A model generated the notes under the pieces. It was given only the letters and a program-made list of their open reading frames with translations. It searched no databases and was not told the DNA's origin. From NCBI RefSeq assembly GCF_900104045.1, contig NZ_FNIN01000002.1, forward strand, positions 124,001 through 188,000: a stretch of DNA of 64,000 nucleotides. Reading direction: 5' to 3'. The stretch's first letter is position 1. Each line of letters starts with the position of its first letter. Source of the DNA: Desulfonauticus submarinus (lineage in GTDB: Bacteria; Desulfobacterota; Desulfovibrionia; Desulfovibrionales; Desulfonatronovibrionaceae). Shown here one piece after another: positions 38,576 to 47,574 of this stretch. The translations under genes and the position numbers were made by a program.

Positions 38576-39351
38576 TTATTACCTCCATAAACAAGATTTC
38601 TTAAAGTTAAGCATATTTTTTCTTGCTTCATTAAATATGTGCCTATTAAAAAAGCATCATATCCAATATTTTTTAAATCAACCAACACGCTTCTTTTACT
38701 TAATCCACTTGCTGAAATCCATATTTCATTATCTTCCTTATATTTTATTAAATTATAAGAAGTTTCTAAATTCACCTTTAAAGAATTTAAATCCCTATTA
38801 TTTACTTGAATAATCTTAGCCCCTACGCGTTTTGCTATTTCCAAATCCTTTTCAGAAAACACTTCTACAACTGGTTCTAGCTTCTTTTCCAAAGAATAAA
38901 AATATAATCGTTCAAAATCACTCATATCTTCAAACAATCTAACAATTAAAAGAACAGCAGAAGCTGGTGTAGTTGCTGTAATTTCTACTTGTAGGGGGTG
39001 AAAAATAAAATCTTTTCGTAAAATAGGAAGCCCAAACAGCGCAGCACGATATAAAAAGTCTATCTTGCCAGCAAAATAATTCTCTTCTGTTAAAATGGAA
39101 AACGCTATAGCACCTCCTTCTTTATAAAAAACAAGCACATTTTCCAAATCTGCCTTAGAATTAATATTTCCTAAAGAAGGAGAAGCCTTTTTAAATTCTG
39201 CTATAATGTTTATCTTATCTAAGGAGTTACTAATAGCCTTGGAAAACGATTCTTTATTTTTCCCCCACTCAGGAGGAAATTTATTATGAAATTTCAAATC
39301 AACTAGTATTTTTATTTCTTTTAACTTAGATTTTTTAAACTTATTTAGCAT
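38572..39351 (-). CDS. trpC: Indole-3-glycerol phosphate synthase
   Basis: 259 residues. EFKKASPSLGNIN carries the catalytic Lys, ILTEENYFAGKIDFL and ILRKDFIFHPLQVE follow, then QVNNRDLNSLKV and SASGLSKRS for phosphate. Length is standard for a monofunctional TrpC. It overlaps trpD by 7 bases and trpF by 4. Confidence 0.95.
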   Translation of the reverse strand: MLNKFKKSKLKEIKILVDLKFHNKFPPEWGKNKESFSKAISNSLDKINIIAEFKKASPSLGNINSKADLENVLVFYKEGGAIAFSILTEENYFAGKIDFLYRAALFGLPILRKDFIFHPLQVEITATTPASAVLLIVRLFEDMSDFERLYFYSLEKKLEPVVEVFSEKDLEIAKRVGAKIIQVNNRDLNSLKVNLETSYNLIKYKEDNEIWISASGLSKRSVLVDLKNIGYDAFLIGTYLMKQEKICLTLRNLVYGGNN

Positions 39352-40352
39352 AATTGCTCCTTAGAAAACAAACTATTAACTCCTGTATTGACCTTTTCTC
39401 TAGCTTCTTGAAAACACAAACCTAAATCCTTTCCTTTTAACAAATACAAGACGCACCCTAGATTTAACGCTACCATAGCTTTTAATTCTTTTGGCCCCCT
39501 GCCTAATAGAACTTGTTTTTGAAGCAAGATAGCCTCCTCTTTAGTAGAACACATTAACTTTTCCTCTTCTACTATAGGGAATCCATAGTCAGCTGGATTT
39601 AATTCAAATGAAAAAATAGAGCCATTTTCAACAAAATATATTTTATTGATTCCACAAGGTGTTAATTCATCAAATCCTTTTGCTCCATATACTACGCATC
39701 CTTTTTTGATATTCTCTTTCTTAGCTAACACCCTTGCCACTAAAGGTAGAAATTCTTGATTAGGAACTCCTATAATTTGATGTGTGGGAAATGCAGGATT
39801 TAAAAGAGGGCCTATAAGATTAAATAGGGTCCTTACTCCAAGTTCTTTTCTAATAGGCGCTACATTAGCAAAGCAAGGATGAAAATAAGGAGCAAATAAA
39901 AAAACAAAATTTCTTTTTTTCAATTCTTGTTGGACTAAACTTTCTTCCTGAACAATAGGCAAATCTAAGGCCTCTACAACATCGGCACTCCCACAGGTGC
40001 TAGAAATAGCCCTATTACCATGTTTTACTACTTGTATCCCCATATCTGCTAAAAAAAACGCCACCGCAGTAGAACAATTAAAGCTTTTTTTACCATCTCC
40101 ACCTGTACCACAAGTATCCACTAAAATTTGTCCAAGTCCCTTTACTTTCCTCGCTTTATCTAAAGCCACATCCACAGCACCTAAAATCTCATCTTCTGTT
40201 TCTCTTTTAGCACTAAGTCCCATTAAAAGGGCTGCTGTTTGTACAGGAGAAACTTTGTTTTCAAAAATTCTTTCAAAGGCCTGCCTACTTAACTGATAGT
40301 CCAGATCTCTTCCTTTACTAAGCCGATCAAGACAGACATTTATAACTTCCAT
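39345..40352 (-). CDS. trpD: Anthranilate phosphoribosyltransferase
   Basis: 335 residues; AAGGAGG lies before the ATG. PRPP motif VDTCGTGGDGKKSFNCSTA and KHGNRAISSTCGSADVVEAL are typical, as are FLFAPYFHP and RTLFNLIGPLLNP. It transfers phosphoribose to anthranilate. It is separate from trpG (15 bases apart) rather than fused as in enterobacteria. Confidence 0.95.
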   Translation of the reverse strand: MEVINVCLDRLSKGRDLDYQLSRQAFERIFENKVSPVQTAALLMGLSAKRETEDEILGAVDVALDKARKVKGLGQILVDTCGTGGDGKKSFNCSTAVAFFLADMGIQVVKHGNRAISSTCGSADVVEALDLPIVQEESLVQQELKKRNFVFLFAPYFHPCFANVAPIRKELGVRTLFNLIGPLLNPAFPTHQIIGVPNQEFLPLVARVLAKKENIKKGCVVYGAKGFDELTPCGINKIYFVENGSIFSFELNPADYGFPIVEEEKLMCSTKEEAILLQKQVLLGRGPKELKAMVALNLGCVLYLLKGKDLGLCFQEAREKVNTGVNSLFSKEQLC

Positions 40353-40367
40353 TTTTACCTCCTTTTG

Positions 40368-40929
40368 TTATAAATTTAAAAAATTTTCTAAAATCTTAGG
40401 TCCGTTCTCACTTAAAACAGACTCGGGATGAAACTGTACACCATACCAAGGTCTATCTATATATTTTAATCCCATTACCTCCTTTTCTTTTGTCCAAGCT
40501 ATGACTTCTAGCACTTGAACTTTTTGAGGATAAACTAACAAAGAATGATATCTTGTCATTGTAGTTGGACTTGGAATCCCGTTAAAAATTTTCTCTTCTT
40601 TTTTAAAATAAATAGGAGATGTTTTTCCATGCAAAATATTACGAGCTGGTTTTACTTTTGCACCTGCAAAATACCCTAAAATCTGATGGCCCAAACACAC
40701 CCCTAAAATAGGAATTTTCTTCTTTACAAAACGCAATAAATCTAAACAATAACCCGCATTCTCTGGTTTACTTGGTCCAGGAGATATTAGTATTTTTTTT
40801 AGCCTTTTTAATTAATTCAAAAAGACTCTTATCATCATTACGTAATACTACAGGATCTTCTCCTAAAACTTGTAAGACCTGAACCAGGTTGAAAGTAAAG
40901 GAGTCATAATTGTCTATTAACAAAATCAT
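40368..40929 (-). pseudogene. trpG: Anthranilate synthase glutamine amidotransferase subunit, frameshifted at an A8 run
   Basis: ATG 40929 has GGAGG six bases upstream and overlaps the trpE end by 26 bases. It encodes MILLIDNYDSFTFNLVQVLQ as expected for TrpG, but the frame breaks at an eight-base A run (40793-40800) and stops shortly after. Shifting by one base restores ILISPGPSKPENAGYCLDL and runs on through GVCLGHQILGYFAG (catalytic Cys) to GVQFHPESV, the His-Glu of the triad. With seven A's the gene would be intact and of normal length. It may be a real mutation, a sequencing error or a slippage-corrected gene. An intact trpG would supply ammonia to TrpE. Confidence 0.85.
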
Positions 40930-42313
40930 CAGTTCCTCCCTGAATTTTTAAAGACTTTAATATTGCCTTGGCTTTATTTTGACATTCCTGCCACTCTTTT
41001 TCAGGATTAGAGTCAAACACAATCCCTGCCCCAGCCTGCCCATAGACCTTTCCTTTTCTAAACCACAATGTTCTAATGGTGATGCCAGTATCTAAACTTA
41101 CCCATTCTTTGTCTAAACCGAGCCAACCAATTGCTCCTGCATAAGGACCTCTAGAATGTGGTTCTAGTTCAGCTATAATTTCCATAGCCCTTATTTTTGG
41201 AGCACCAGAAACAGTCCCTGCTGGAAAAGTCGCTTTAAGCACATCAATGGCTTTTAATCCTGATTTTAATGTAGATCTTAAATAAGAGGTAAGATGCATT
41301 ACATGAGAAAATTTCTCCACCTGCATAAATTTTTCTACTCTTACACTACCTTTAGCAGATATTTTCCCCAAGTCATTTCTTCCTAAATCAACCAACATCA
41401 CATGCTCAGCTCTTTCTTTTGGATCTGATAAGAGTTCTTTTGATAGTTCTATATCTTCTTGTTCAGTTTTTCCTCTAGGGCGAGTGCCAGCAATTGGTCT
41501 TAATTCTAAGAGATTCTTTTCACACTTAACCATTAATTCAGGCGAACATCCCAACAATGTCTCTGTCTCAAAACGCATAAAAAAACTATAAGGTGATGGA
41601 TTAATTGACCTTAAACGACGATAGACTGTGAATTCATCTCCCTTAAAAGACGCCTCAAAACGAGTAGATAATACTACTTGGATGGCCTCTCCCTGTTGAA
41701 TAAGTTTCTTTGTTTTTATTACAGCTTCTTGAAATTTCTGTTTAGAAAAAAGAAATTTTAATTTTCCTACTTTAATATCTGGGTGTTCTCTTCTTCTTTT
41801 AGGCCGTGGTAAATCTCCATGTCCACTTAAAGAAATAAAAATACAACGATGGTACAAATGCTCAAACAACAATAATTTTGAGGGAAGCACTAAACAGGCT
41901 TCTGCTTCCTCTACAGGTAAAAATGGGGTTAATTTTGGCTCAAAATGAGAGGCTAACCCATATCCAAGATAGCCAATTAAGGATCTCGTTAAAAAAGGAC
42001 AGAAAATGTTTTTCGGGGATATAATTTTTAAATTATCTAGCAAATTTTGCAATCCATCTAAAAAACTCTCCCCTTGAAAGTCCAAAAAAGACTTTAAAGA
42101 GCTATCTCCTATTTTTAATTTTAATTTACCAGCCACACATCTTGCTTCTAAAATGAAGTCCCAGGCCAATAGACTATACTTGCCAAGTCTTCCATCAATT
42201 TCTGCACTTTCTAATAATATACCTGGTTTCTTACCAATTAAATCTAAAAAAAGAGATACAGGGGTTTGAGTATCTGCTGATAAGATTTTTGCTTCTTGCT
42301 CTAAAACAATCAT
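40904..42313 (-). CDS. trpE: Anthranilate synthase component I
   Basis: 469 residues, ATG after AAGGAGGAAAG. Chorismate-binding fold: LLESAEIDGRLGKYSLLA (Trp feedback site region, LLES plus later SPYSFFMRF), ELRPIAGTRPRGKTEQED, AEHVMLVDLGRNDLGK, HLTSYLRSTL and TFPAGTVSGAPKIRAMEII. It forms anthranilate from chorismate with TrpG. First gene of the trp half of the cluster; immediately preceded by an intrinsic terminator. No fusion. Confidence 0.94.
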   Translation of the reverse strand: MIVLEQEAKILSADTQTPVSLFLDLIGKKPGILLESAEIDGRLGKYSLLAWDFILEARCVAGKLKLKIGDSSLKSFLDFQGESFLDGLQNLLDNLKIISPKNIFCPFLTRSLIGYLGYGLASHFEPKLTPFLPVEEAEACLVLPSKLLLFEHLYHRCIFISLSGHGDLPRPKRRREHPDIKVGKLKFLFSKQKFQEAVIKTKKLIQQGEAIQVVLSTRFEASFKGDEFTVYRRLRSINPSPYSFFMRFETETLLGCSPELMVKCEKNLLELRPIAGTRPRGKTEQEDIELSKELLSDPKERAEHVMLVDLGRNDLGKISAKGSVRVEKFMQVEKFSHVMHLTSYLRSTLKSGLKAIDVLKATFPAGTVSGAPKIRAMEIIAELEPHSRGPYAGAIGWLGLDKEWVSLDTGITIRTLWFRKGKVYGQAGAGIVFDSNPEKEWQECQNKAKAILKSLKIQGGTDDFVNRQL

Positions 42314-42330
42314 TTAGCTTTCCTCCTTAA

Positions 42331-42371
42331 AAATAAAAAAAGCCGTATCCTCAGGGAGGACACGGCTTTTT
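42331..42371 (-). terminator. Terminator/attenuator in front of trpE
   Basis: Minus strand AGCCGTGTCCT-CCCTG-AGGATACGGCT (one G-U pair) followed by TTTTTT and ATTTTT. It lies between the tyrA stop (42398) and the trpE ribosome-binding site. The T run ends only a few bases before AAGGAGG, leaving no space for a promoter, so trpE can only be expressed by read-through. The TCCTCC in the hairpin could also pair with the trpE AGGAGG. Confidence 0.82.
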
Positions 42372-42397
42372 AAAATCCATTGAAATTTTTAATAATA

Positions 42398-43171
42398 TTA
42401 TGGTCCTCCCTTTATTTTTATGTTTCTCCACCACCACCAAGCTTTCTCTGCCAACACTTCTAAATCTCCAGCCGCTGCTAAATTTAAATAAGATTTAAAT
42501 TGACGCACACTTTCTCCAGAATATGGATTTTTTTCAAACAAATCTGCAAACAACCTAAAATCTTTTACCAACATTTTATAGGCAGAATCCATTCTCCTCT
42601 GAAAAGAAGGGGTAATAAATTGTTCAATCTCCTTTTGGCCAGCTTTATAAGCAAAATAGGTCAAGTTTGTTATAAAATTTAATCCTTGGATATAAGCCAT
42701 TGCTTTATCATGCTCAACAGCAGAAACAATAAATGGATCAAATCCTAAATCTTGCCAAAAAGTATAAACCAACTCCATCTCAGATTCAGATATCTTGCCA
42801 GGACATAAAGCTATTTTTCTAAAATCATCCTTAAGATCAGGGCCAAACAAGGGATGAGAACCTACAACAGGTCCTGAAAAACTTTCTTCCATCATTTGCA
42901 AAGGTAAAACTTTTACTGAACAAATATCCATCAAAATTTGAGAACTATGAAGATAAAAAGAAATTTCTTTTAAAACATTTGTTAACGACTTAATAGGAAC
43001 GCAAAGCAATATTAAATCACTCCTTGAAAGGGCATCTTCTATATCTTGTAGGTTTAAGGGCAAATCAAATCCATATACCAAGTAACCTGAATTTTTAGCT
43101 TTTTTAAAAAATAACCTTCCCATCTGTCCTCTTGAACCAAAAATAGTAATTTGCTTTATTGACTTAAGCAT
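42398..43171 (-). CDS. tyrA: Prephenate dehydrogenase
   Basis: 257 residues. NAD-binding ITIFGSRGQMGRLFF, VGSHPLFGPD with the catalytic His, and a helical dimerisation C-terminus (FITPSFQRRMDSAYKML). No fused chorismate mutase and no ACT domain. It oxidatively decarboxylates prephenate to hydroxyphenylpyruvate. It overlaps the aroA stop by 8 bases. Arogenate specificity cannot be excluded. Confidence 0.88.
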   Translation of the reverse strand: MLKSIKQITIFGSRGQMGRLFFKKAKNSGYLVYGFDLPLNLQDIEDALSRSDLILLCVPIKSLTNVLKEISFYLHSSQILMDICSVKVLPLQMMEESFSGPVVGSHPLFGPDLKDDFRKIALCPGKISESEMELVYTFWQDLGFDPFIVSAVEHDKAMAYIQGLNFITNLTYFAYKAGQKEIEQFITPSFQRRMDSAYKMLVKDFRLFADLFEKNPYSGESVRQFKSYLNLAAAGDLEVLAEKAWWWWRNIKIKGGP

Positions 43172-44492
43172 AGGCTAATATCTCGTTTATTATAGAGAAA
43201 AAATTAGGAAAAGATTTAGCCACACAATCTGGATTATCCAAAATCACTTCTATTCCTTTAAAACGATATAAACTTAAGCTCATAGCCACTCTATGATCAT
43301 TGTAAGAATGAAAATAACACTTTTTTCTTAAATGTTCTTGAGGCACAATCTCTAATTTATCCGCCTCTATGTATGTTTTTGTCCCTGTTTTACTTATTTC
43401 TTTTGCCATAGCTTCTAATCTATCGCTTTCTTTAATCCTCAAATGAGCAACATTTTTAATAACTGTTTTTCCTTTTGCCAAAGAAGCCAACACAGCTACT
43501 GTTGGAACAAGGTCAGGACACAATCCCATATCCACCTCTATTCCCGTTAAAAAAGAAGGATATGCCACTACCCCTTCTTTTTTAATCTCTAATTTAGCTC
43601 CCATATTCTTTAAAATATCTAAAATAGCCCTATCCCCTTGAAGAGACTTTAAATTAAGTCCTTGGACATAAATAGGCTTTCTACCTAAAACTCCTGCACC
43701 TAAAAGATAAGAAGCATTGCTAAAATCTCCTTCTACCTTAAAACAAGTCGATTTCAACGTCTTTGGGAAAACAATAAATCTTATTTTACCGGGTATAACA
43801 GCTTTAATTTCTCTAAAATCTTTATTTAGCCATTTATTATTTTCAAAAACCTGAACCTTAAATTTACCGCCAAAATTTTCTAACACCTCTAAAGTCAAAC
43901 CAACATAAGGCCAAGACACAGCCTTTTTACCTATCACCTCAATAGTAATCTCTCTCTTTGCTAAAACAGCACCTAAAATTAACCCAGATAAATATTGACT
44001 AGATTGTTCTAAAGAGACTTGTAAGCATCCACCATTTAACCCCACCGAATCTAATATAAAAGGAGGGCACTTGGCCTTCTTTAAATAAGTAAAAGTTGTC
44101 CCAGTATTTTTTACTGCCTTTTCTAAACCATCTATAGGTCGTTCTCCCATTCTTCCTGCTGGGACAAATTCAAACTTTCCTCTAGCACCACAAAGCAAAC
44201 CTGTAATCAACCGAAAGGTCGTTCCTGACTCTCCACCATAAAGACATATCTTATTTGAAAAATTAAACTTTTTCCCTCTACCCTTTACCAACAATAAAGA
44301 ACCTTTTGTTTCTATTTTAACCCCTAACGATAATAAACACTCTCTTGTCCTTAAAATATCTTCACTTTGCAACACATTATCTAAACAAGATTCTCCATCT
44401 GCTAAAGCTGCACAAAGAAGCGCTCTATGCGAAATAGATTTAGAAGGAGGAGCTTCTATAGTTAATATTTTATCTGAATTATACTCTTGCAT
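43164..44492 (-). CDS. aroA: 3-phosphoshikimate 1-carboxyvinyltransferase (EPSP synthase)
   Basis: 442 residues from ATG 44492 (GGAG nine bases before); GTG 44507 is the longer option. APPSKSISHRALL near the N-terminus is the PEP/S3P loop, GGESGTTFRLITG replaces the GNAGT form of enterobacteria, and GRMGERPIDGL, QSSQYLSGLILGA, HLRIKESDRLEAMA and YNDHRVAMSL follow. It joins shikimate-3-phosphate and PEP. It overlaps pheA by 14 bases. Confidence 0.93.
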   Translation of the reverse strand: MQEYNSDKILTIEAPPSKSISHRALLCAALADGESCLDNVLQSEDILRTRECLLSLGVKIETKGSLLLVKGRGKKFNFSNKICLYGGESGTTFRLITGLLCGARGKFEFVPAGRMGERPIDGLEKAVKNTGTTFTYLKKAKCPPFILDSVGLNGGCLQVSLEQSSQYLSGLILGAVLAKREITIEVIGKKAVSWPYVGLTLEVLENFGGKFKVQVFENNKWLNKDFREIKAVIPGKIRFIVFPKTLKSTCFKVEGDFSNASYLLGAGVLGRKPIYVQGLNLKSLQGDRAILDILKNMGAKLEIKKEGVVAYPSFLTGIEVDMGLCPDLVPTVAVLASLAKGKTVIKNVAHLRIKESDRLEAMAKEISKTGTKTYIEADKLEIVPQEHLRKKCYFHSYNDHRVAMSLSLYRFKGIEVILDNPDCVAKSFPNFFSIINEILAYA

Positions 44493-45564
44493 CCAAATAT
44501 TCTCCACTAGGATAACTACCCAATACTTTTAAAGTATGGCACATTATACCTAAATCATATATTAAATTTTTATATTCATTGCTGGTTAAATCACACTCTA
44601 CATCTGCGAAAAAAACATATTTCCACTTTTCACCTCTTAAAGGCCTAGACTCTAATTTTTTTAAATTAATGCGTTCTCTAGCAAAAATTTGTAATACCTC
44701 AAAAAGAGCACCTGGCTTATCTGGCAAAGTAAAAACAATAGAAGTCTTTTCTTTTCCCTCTTTTTCTGAAGGAGAGGACGCTATAATCAAAAATCTTGTC
44801 CAATTATCTGGAAGATCTTCTATTCGAGCAGCTAAGATATTAAGATCAAACAAATTAGCTAATTTCCTATTACCAATAGCAGCCAAATTCTCGTTTTGAC
44901 ATACCTTTTGAGCAGCCTGAGCAGTACTAGGCATAGGCACTAACTCAGCATCTGGGAGATTAAGCTTTAGCCACGTACTACACTGTTCAAGAGCTTGAGG
45001 ATGAGAAAGCACCTTTGTAATAGTTTCCATCTTTTTTGCTTTAGAAAGCAAACTATGACTGACCCGATAATAAAATTCTGCATGAATAAAAACATCATAA
45101 CGCATAAAAAAATCTAAACTTTGTCCAACACTTCCTTGTAAAGAATTTTCTAACGGAACAATTCCCAATTCTGCTTCTCCATCCACAACACCCTTAAAAA
45201 TTTCTTCAATATTCCTTTTAGGTAAATAATCTAAACTCTGTCCCAAATATTCTAAACCAGCTAGATGAGAAAATGTTCCTTCTGGGCCAAGAAACAAAAC
45301 AACCTGAGGACGTTGTAAACGTCTAGAAGAAGACAAAATCTCTCTATAAATAGCTAAAAGGTGTTCTTTAGGAAGGGGACCTATATTTTGCTTAAGAAGA
45401 TTTTTTAAAATTTCTCGTTCTCTAAATGGTTTAAAAACAATATCATCAGAATTAGCTTTTATTTTACCCACCTTTAAACTAAGTTCTGCCCTCTGATTAA
45501 GTAATTCCACTAACTTAGTGTCTATAATATTTAATTTTTGGCGAATTTCTTCTAAAGTTTCCAT
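44479..45564 (-). CDS. pheA: Bifunctional chorismate mutase/prephenate dehydratase
   Basis: About 361 residues from ATG 45564 (TTG 45579 is an alternative). AroQ chorismate mutase helix bundle at about 1-85 (EEIRQKLNIIDTKLVELLNQ), prephenate dehydratase at about 95-275 (VLFLGPEGTFSHLA, GIVPLENSLQGSV, NWTRFLII) and an ACT domain at about 280-361 (TSIVFTLPDKPGALFEVL, LKKLESRP). It channels chorismate to phenylpyruvate; the ACT domain normally gives Phe feedback inhibition. Confidence 0.95.
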   Translation of the reverse strand: METLEEIRQKLNIIDTKLVELLNQRAELSLKVGKIKANSDDIVFKPFREREILKNLLKQNIGPLPKEHLLAIYREILSSSRRLQRPQVVLFLGPEGTFSHLAGLEYLGQSLDYLPKRNIEEIFKGVVDGEAELGIVPLENSLQGSVGQSLDFFMRYDVFIHAEFYYRVSHSLLSKAKKMETITKVLSHPQALEQCSTWLKLNLPDAELVPMPSTAQAAQKVCQNENLAAIGNRKLANLFDLNILAARIEDLPDNWTRFLIIASSPSEKEGKEKTSIVFTLPDKPGALFEVLQIFARERINLKKLESRPLRGEKWKYVFFADVECDLTSNEYKNLIYDLGIMCHTLKVLGSYPSGEYLDARV

Positions 45565-45568
45565 GACT

Positions 45569-46540
45569 CTATTTTTCAATAATTTCTTCTTTTATTTTCA
45601 TTCCAAAATGCCTACCTGCAGAGTCTAAATAAGCCTTTACCTTATCCCCTACCTGTAAATTAACCACACTAATAGGACCTTCTGGACCAACTAAACGAAT
45701 AGTCTCAGCATTTTGTAAAATCACACAACCAGAAAGCCCGTCCACCTCTGCTTCAATCAAAAGCATTGGACGTATTTCTGTCTTTATTCGACCAACAACA
45801 GCTATTTCCTGCTCTCCATTTTCATTTACAATCAAAACTTCATTTCCTGGTCTTAGTTCCTCTAAATAAGCAGTTTTATCTGCAGGCAAAAAAGTATAAG
45901 AATGCACTCCTCCTGCATTTATCCTAAATGGACGAGGAGAAACATATGGATTAGATTCTGTCTCTGCATGAACCAAAAAAGTAAATTTTGAAGAGTTTCC
46001 TACTAACATTCCCTGGCCAGTCTTTAACAAGGAAACAGTATCCACACACACTCTATGACCAAGACCAATAGGCTCTATTTTTTTTATCGTTGCCAATTGC
46101 AAGTTTATTTTGCCCTGATTTAGTTTTGCCAAACGAACAATCTCCTTTAAATCCCTACTAGCTGTAGGTAAAACCATTAAAAACTCTACCCCTCTTTCCA
46201 AAATACCAAGAGAAGTTTGAGCCTGAGACAAAGAACTCACTTCTTTACCTATATTTTTTACTTGAGCCAAAATATTCTCTATAGGAATAATTTCTGTATG
46301 CTCCAAAAGAACAACTTGTTTACCTTCTTTTGCTAACTTCACTGCTTGTTTTTCATCTTTTTTATCTTGAATATCAACAAACACAAAATCTTCTGGCTCT
46401 AAAACTTCTATCCTTCCAAGACTTCTTACATCTTCAACATGTTTTTTTTCCACAACAACAGCATCAACACCTGACTCTAAAGCCAAAGTAACCAATTTTT
46501 TTTCAAAAGGTATTGCCTTAAAAAAAATTTTTTTAGACAT
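45569..46540 (-). CDS. 3-dehydroquinate synthase II (archaeal-type)
   Basis: 323 residues, unrelated in sequence to AroB. It matches the DHQS-II family: a barrel-like N-terminal half (LALESGVDAVVVEKKHV, VFVDIQDKKDEKQAV) and a C-terminal half with IEPIGLGHRVCVDTVSLL, GMLVGNSSKFTFLVHAE, SPRPFRINAGGVHSYTF and LIEAEVDGLSGCVILQNAET. It oxidatively deaminates and cyclises the ADTH product of the next gene (46544) to 3-dehydroquinate, using NAD. Only three bases separate the two genes. Confidence 0.9.
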   Translation of the reverse strand: MSKKIFFKAIPFEKKLVTLALESGVDAVVVEKKHVEDVRSLGRIEVLEPEDFVFVDIQDKKDEKQAVKLAKEGKQVVLLEHTEIIPIENILAQVKNIGKEVSSLSQAQTSLGILERGVEFLMVLPTASRDLKEIVRLAKLNQGKINLQLATIKKIEPIGLGHRVCVDTVSLLKTGQGMLVGNSSKFTFLVHAETESNPYVSPRPFRINAGGVHSYTFLPADKTAYLEELRPGNEVLIVNENGEQEIAVVGRIKTEIRPMLLIEAEVDGLSGCVILQNAETIRLVGPEGPISVVNLQVGDKVKAYLDSAGRHFGMKIKEEIIEK

Positions 46541-46543
46541 AAA

Positions 46544-47353
46544 TTATTCCCCGTCTTTTGTTTCTAAAATAGCTAAAGCATCTTCAATACTTCCCTCCTC
46601 ATGTACAATACATGAAAGAGCTTTAACAAGTTTAGTGGGATTATCATGTTGAAACACGTTACGCCCCACTGAAAGCCCAGCACCTCCAGCTGCAATAGAA
46701 TTGTAAACCATTTTAAGAATATCATAATCGCTATTCATCTTTTCACCACCTGCAATTACCACAGGAATACAGCAGGCCTCTACCACTCTTTCAAAACTCT
46801 CAGCACTTCCAGTATAAGGAACTTTTACTACATCTGCCCCCAGTTCCTCTCCCAATCTAGCGCAATGTTTAACTACCTCTACATCATACTCATTTTCTAT
46901 TTTTGGCCCCCTTGCATACACCATAGCCAAAACAGGCATACCCCATTCATTAGCTCTAGAAGTAACATCTCCCAACGCTCTAAGCATATCGCGTTCTGTT
47001 TCATCTCCTATATTTACATGAACTGACACACCGTCAGCCCCTAAACGTATAGCATCTTCTACTGTACCCACCAAAGTTTTGGCATTAGGAAAAGGCGACA
47101 AACAAGTGCTAGCAGAAAGATGAATAATTAGGCCTACATCTCTTCCATGCCCTCTATGAGAGCAACGAGGGAGTCCCTTATGCATAAGTACTGCGTTTGC
47201 TCCACCTTCTGCCACCTTATTTACAGTATCTCTCAAATCAATTAAACCATAAATAGGTCCAACGGTAACTCCATGATCTAAAGGGACTATAATAGTCCGC
47301 CCTGTGTTCCTATTAAAAATTCTCTCCAGCCTTACGACTTTTCCAAGCTGCAT
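46544..47353 (-). CDS. 2-amino-3,7-dideoxy-D-threo-hept-6-ulosonate synthase
   Basis: 269 residues from ATG 47353, after AAGGAGGCGAAA. DeoC/FbaB class I aldolase: [70 protein letters not shown] with the Schiff-base Lys, and [12 protein letters not shown]. It condenses aspartate semialdehyde with a 6-deoxy-5-ketofructose phosphate, replacing DAHP synthase. First structural gene of the aromatic cluster, downstream of the leader-peptide attenuator. A plain fructose-bisphosphate aldolase is unlikely given the neighbouring DHQS-II. Confidence 0.9.
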   Translation of the reverse strand: MQLGKVVRLERIFNRNTGRTIIVPLDHGVTVGPIYGLIDLRDTVNKVAEGGANAVLMHKGLPRCSHRGHGRDVGLIIHLSASTCLSPFPNAKTLVGTVEDAIRLGADGVSVHVNIGDETERDMLRALGDVTSRANEWGMPVLAMVYARGPKIENEYDVEVVKHCARLGEELGADVVKVPYTGSAESFERVVEACCIPVVIAGGEKMNSDYDILKMVYNSIAAGGAGLSVGRNVFQHDNPTKLVKALSCIVHEEGSIEDALAILETKDGE

Positions 47354-47404
47354 TTTCGCCTCCTTGTCTTTGAGGCCGCTTTTAAAAGCCAGGGCCAAAT
47401 ATAT

Positions 47405-47440
47405 AAAAAAAGGGCCGCTGGCTTTTGCCTGCGGCCCTTT
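47405..47440 (-). terminator. Attenuator terminator of the aromatic cluster
   Basis: Minus strand AAAGGGCCGC, inner AGGC-AAAA-GCCA, then GCGGCCCTTT and a T run ending the hairpin. It follows the leader-peptide stop by 29 bases and precedes the first structural gene by about 50. Its 5' arm (47427-47434) can instead pair with GCCTGTGG at 47489-47496, inside the leader coding region, as an antiterminator of 8 to 11 pairs with wobbles. Confidence 0.9.
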
Positions 47441-47469
47441 GGGATCTTTTTATTTGTTTATTAAAAAGC

Positions 47470-47565
47470 CTACAACTCACCCTCCAGACCACAGGCCCTC
47501 ATAAAATAATAATACCAAAAAAACCAAAAATAACTGAGGTTGTGGTTGGAGAGTTGTACATTCAT
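47470..47565 (-). CDS. Aromatic leader peptide (31 residues, ten aromatic in a row)
   Basis: ATG 47565 to TAG 47470. The peptide is MNVQLSNHNLS followed by YFWFFWYYYF and MRACGLEGEL. Codons 12-21 are all Tyr, Phe or Trp: four Phe, four Tyr and two Trp. It sits between a promoter-like pair and the terminator at 47405-47440, directly upstream of the aromatic operon, so it is a control peptide of the PheL/TrpL kind. A 5' segment (47547-47557, ACAACTC-TCCA) can pair with 47472-47486 near the leader end, giving the classical 1:2, 2:3, 3:4 options. There is no strong ribosome-binding site. Confidence 0.9.
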   Translation of the reverse strand: MNVQLSNHNLSYFWFFWYYYFMRACGLEGEL

Positions 47566-47574
47566 AATGATTTA

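Noticed and set aside
42351-42380. Nine-codon frame (MDFKKPCPP) as a trp leader peptide
   Set aside because: It has no Trp codon, no ribosome-binding site, and lies partly inside the terminator stem.
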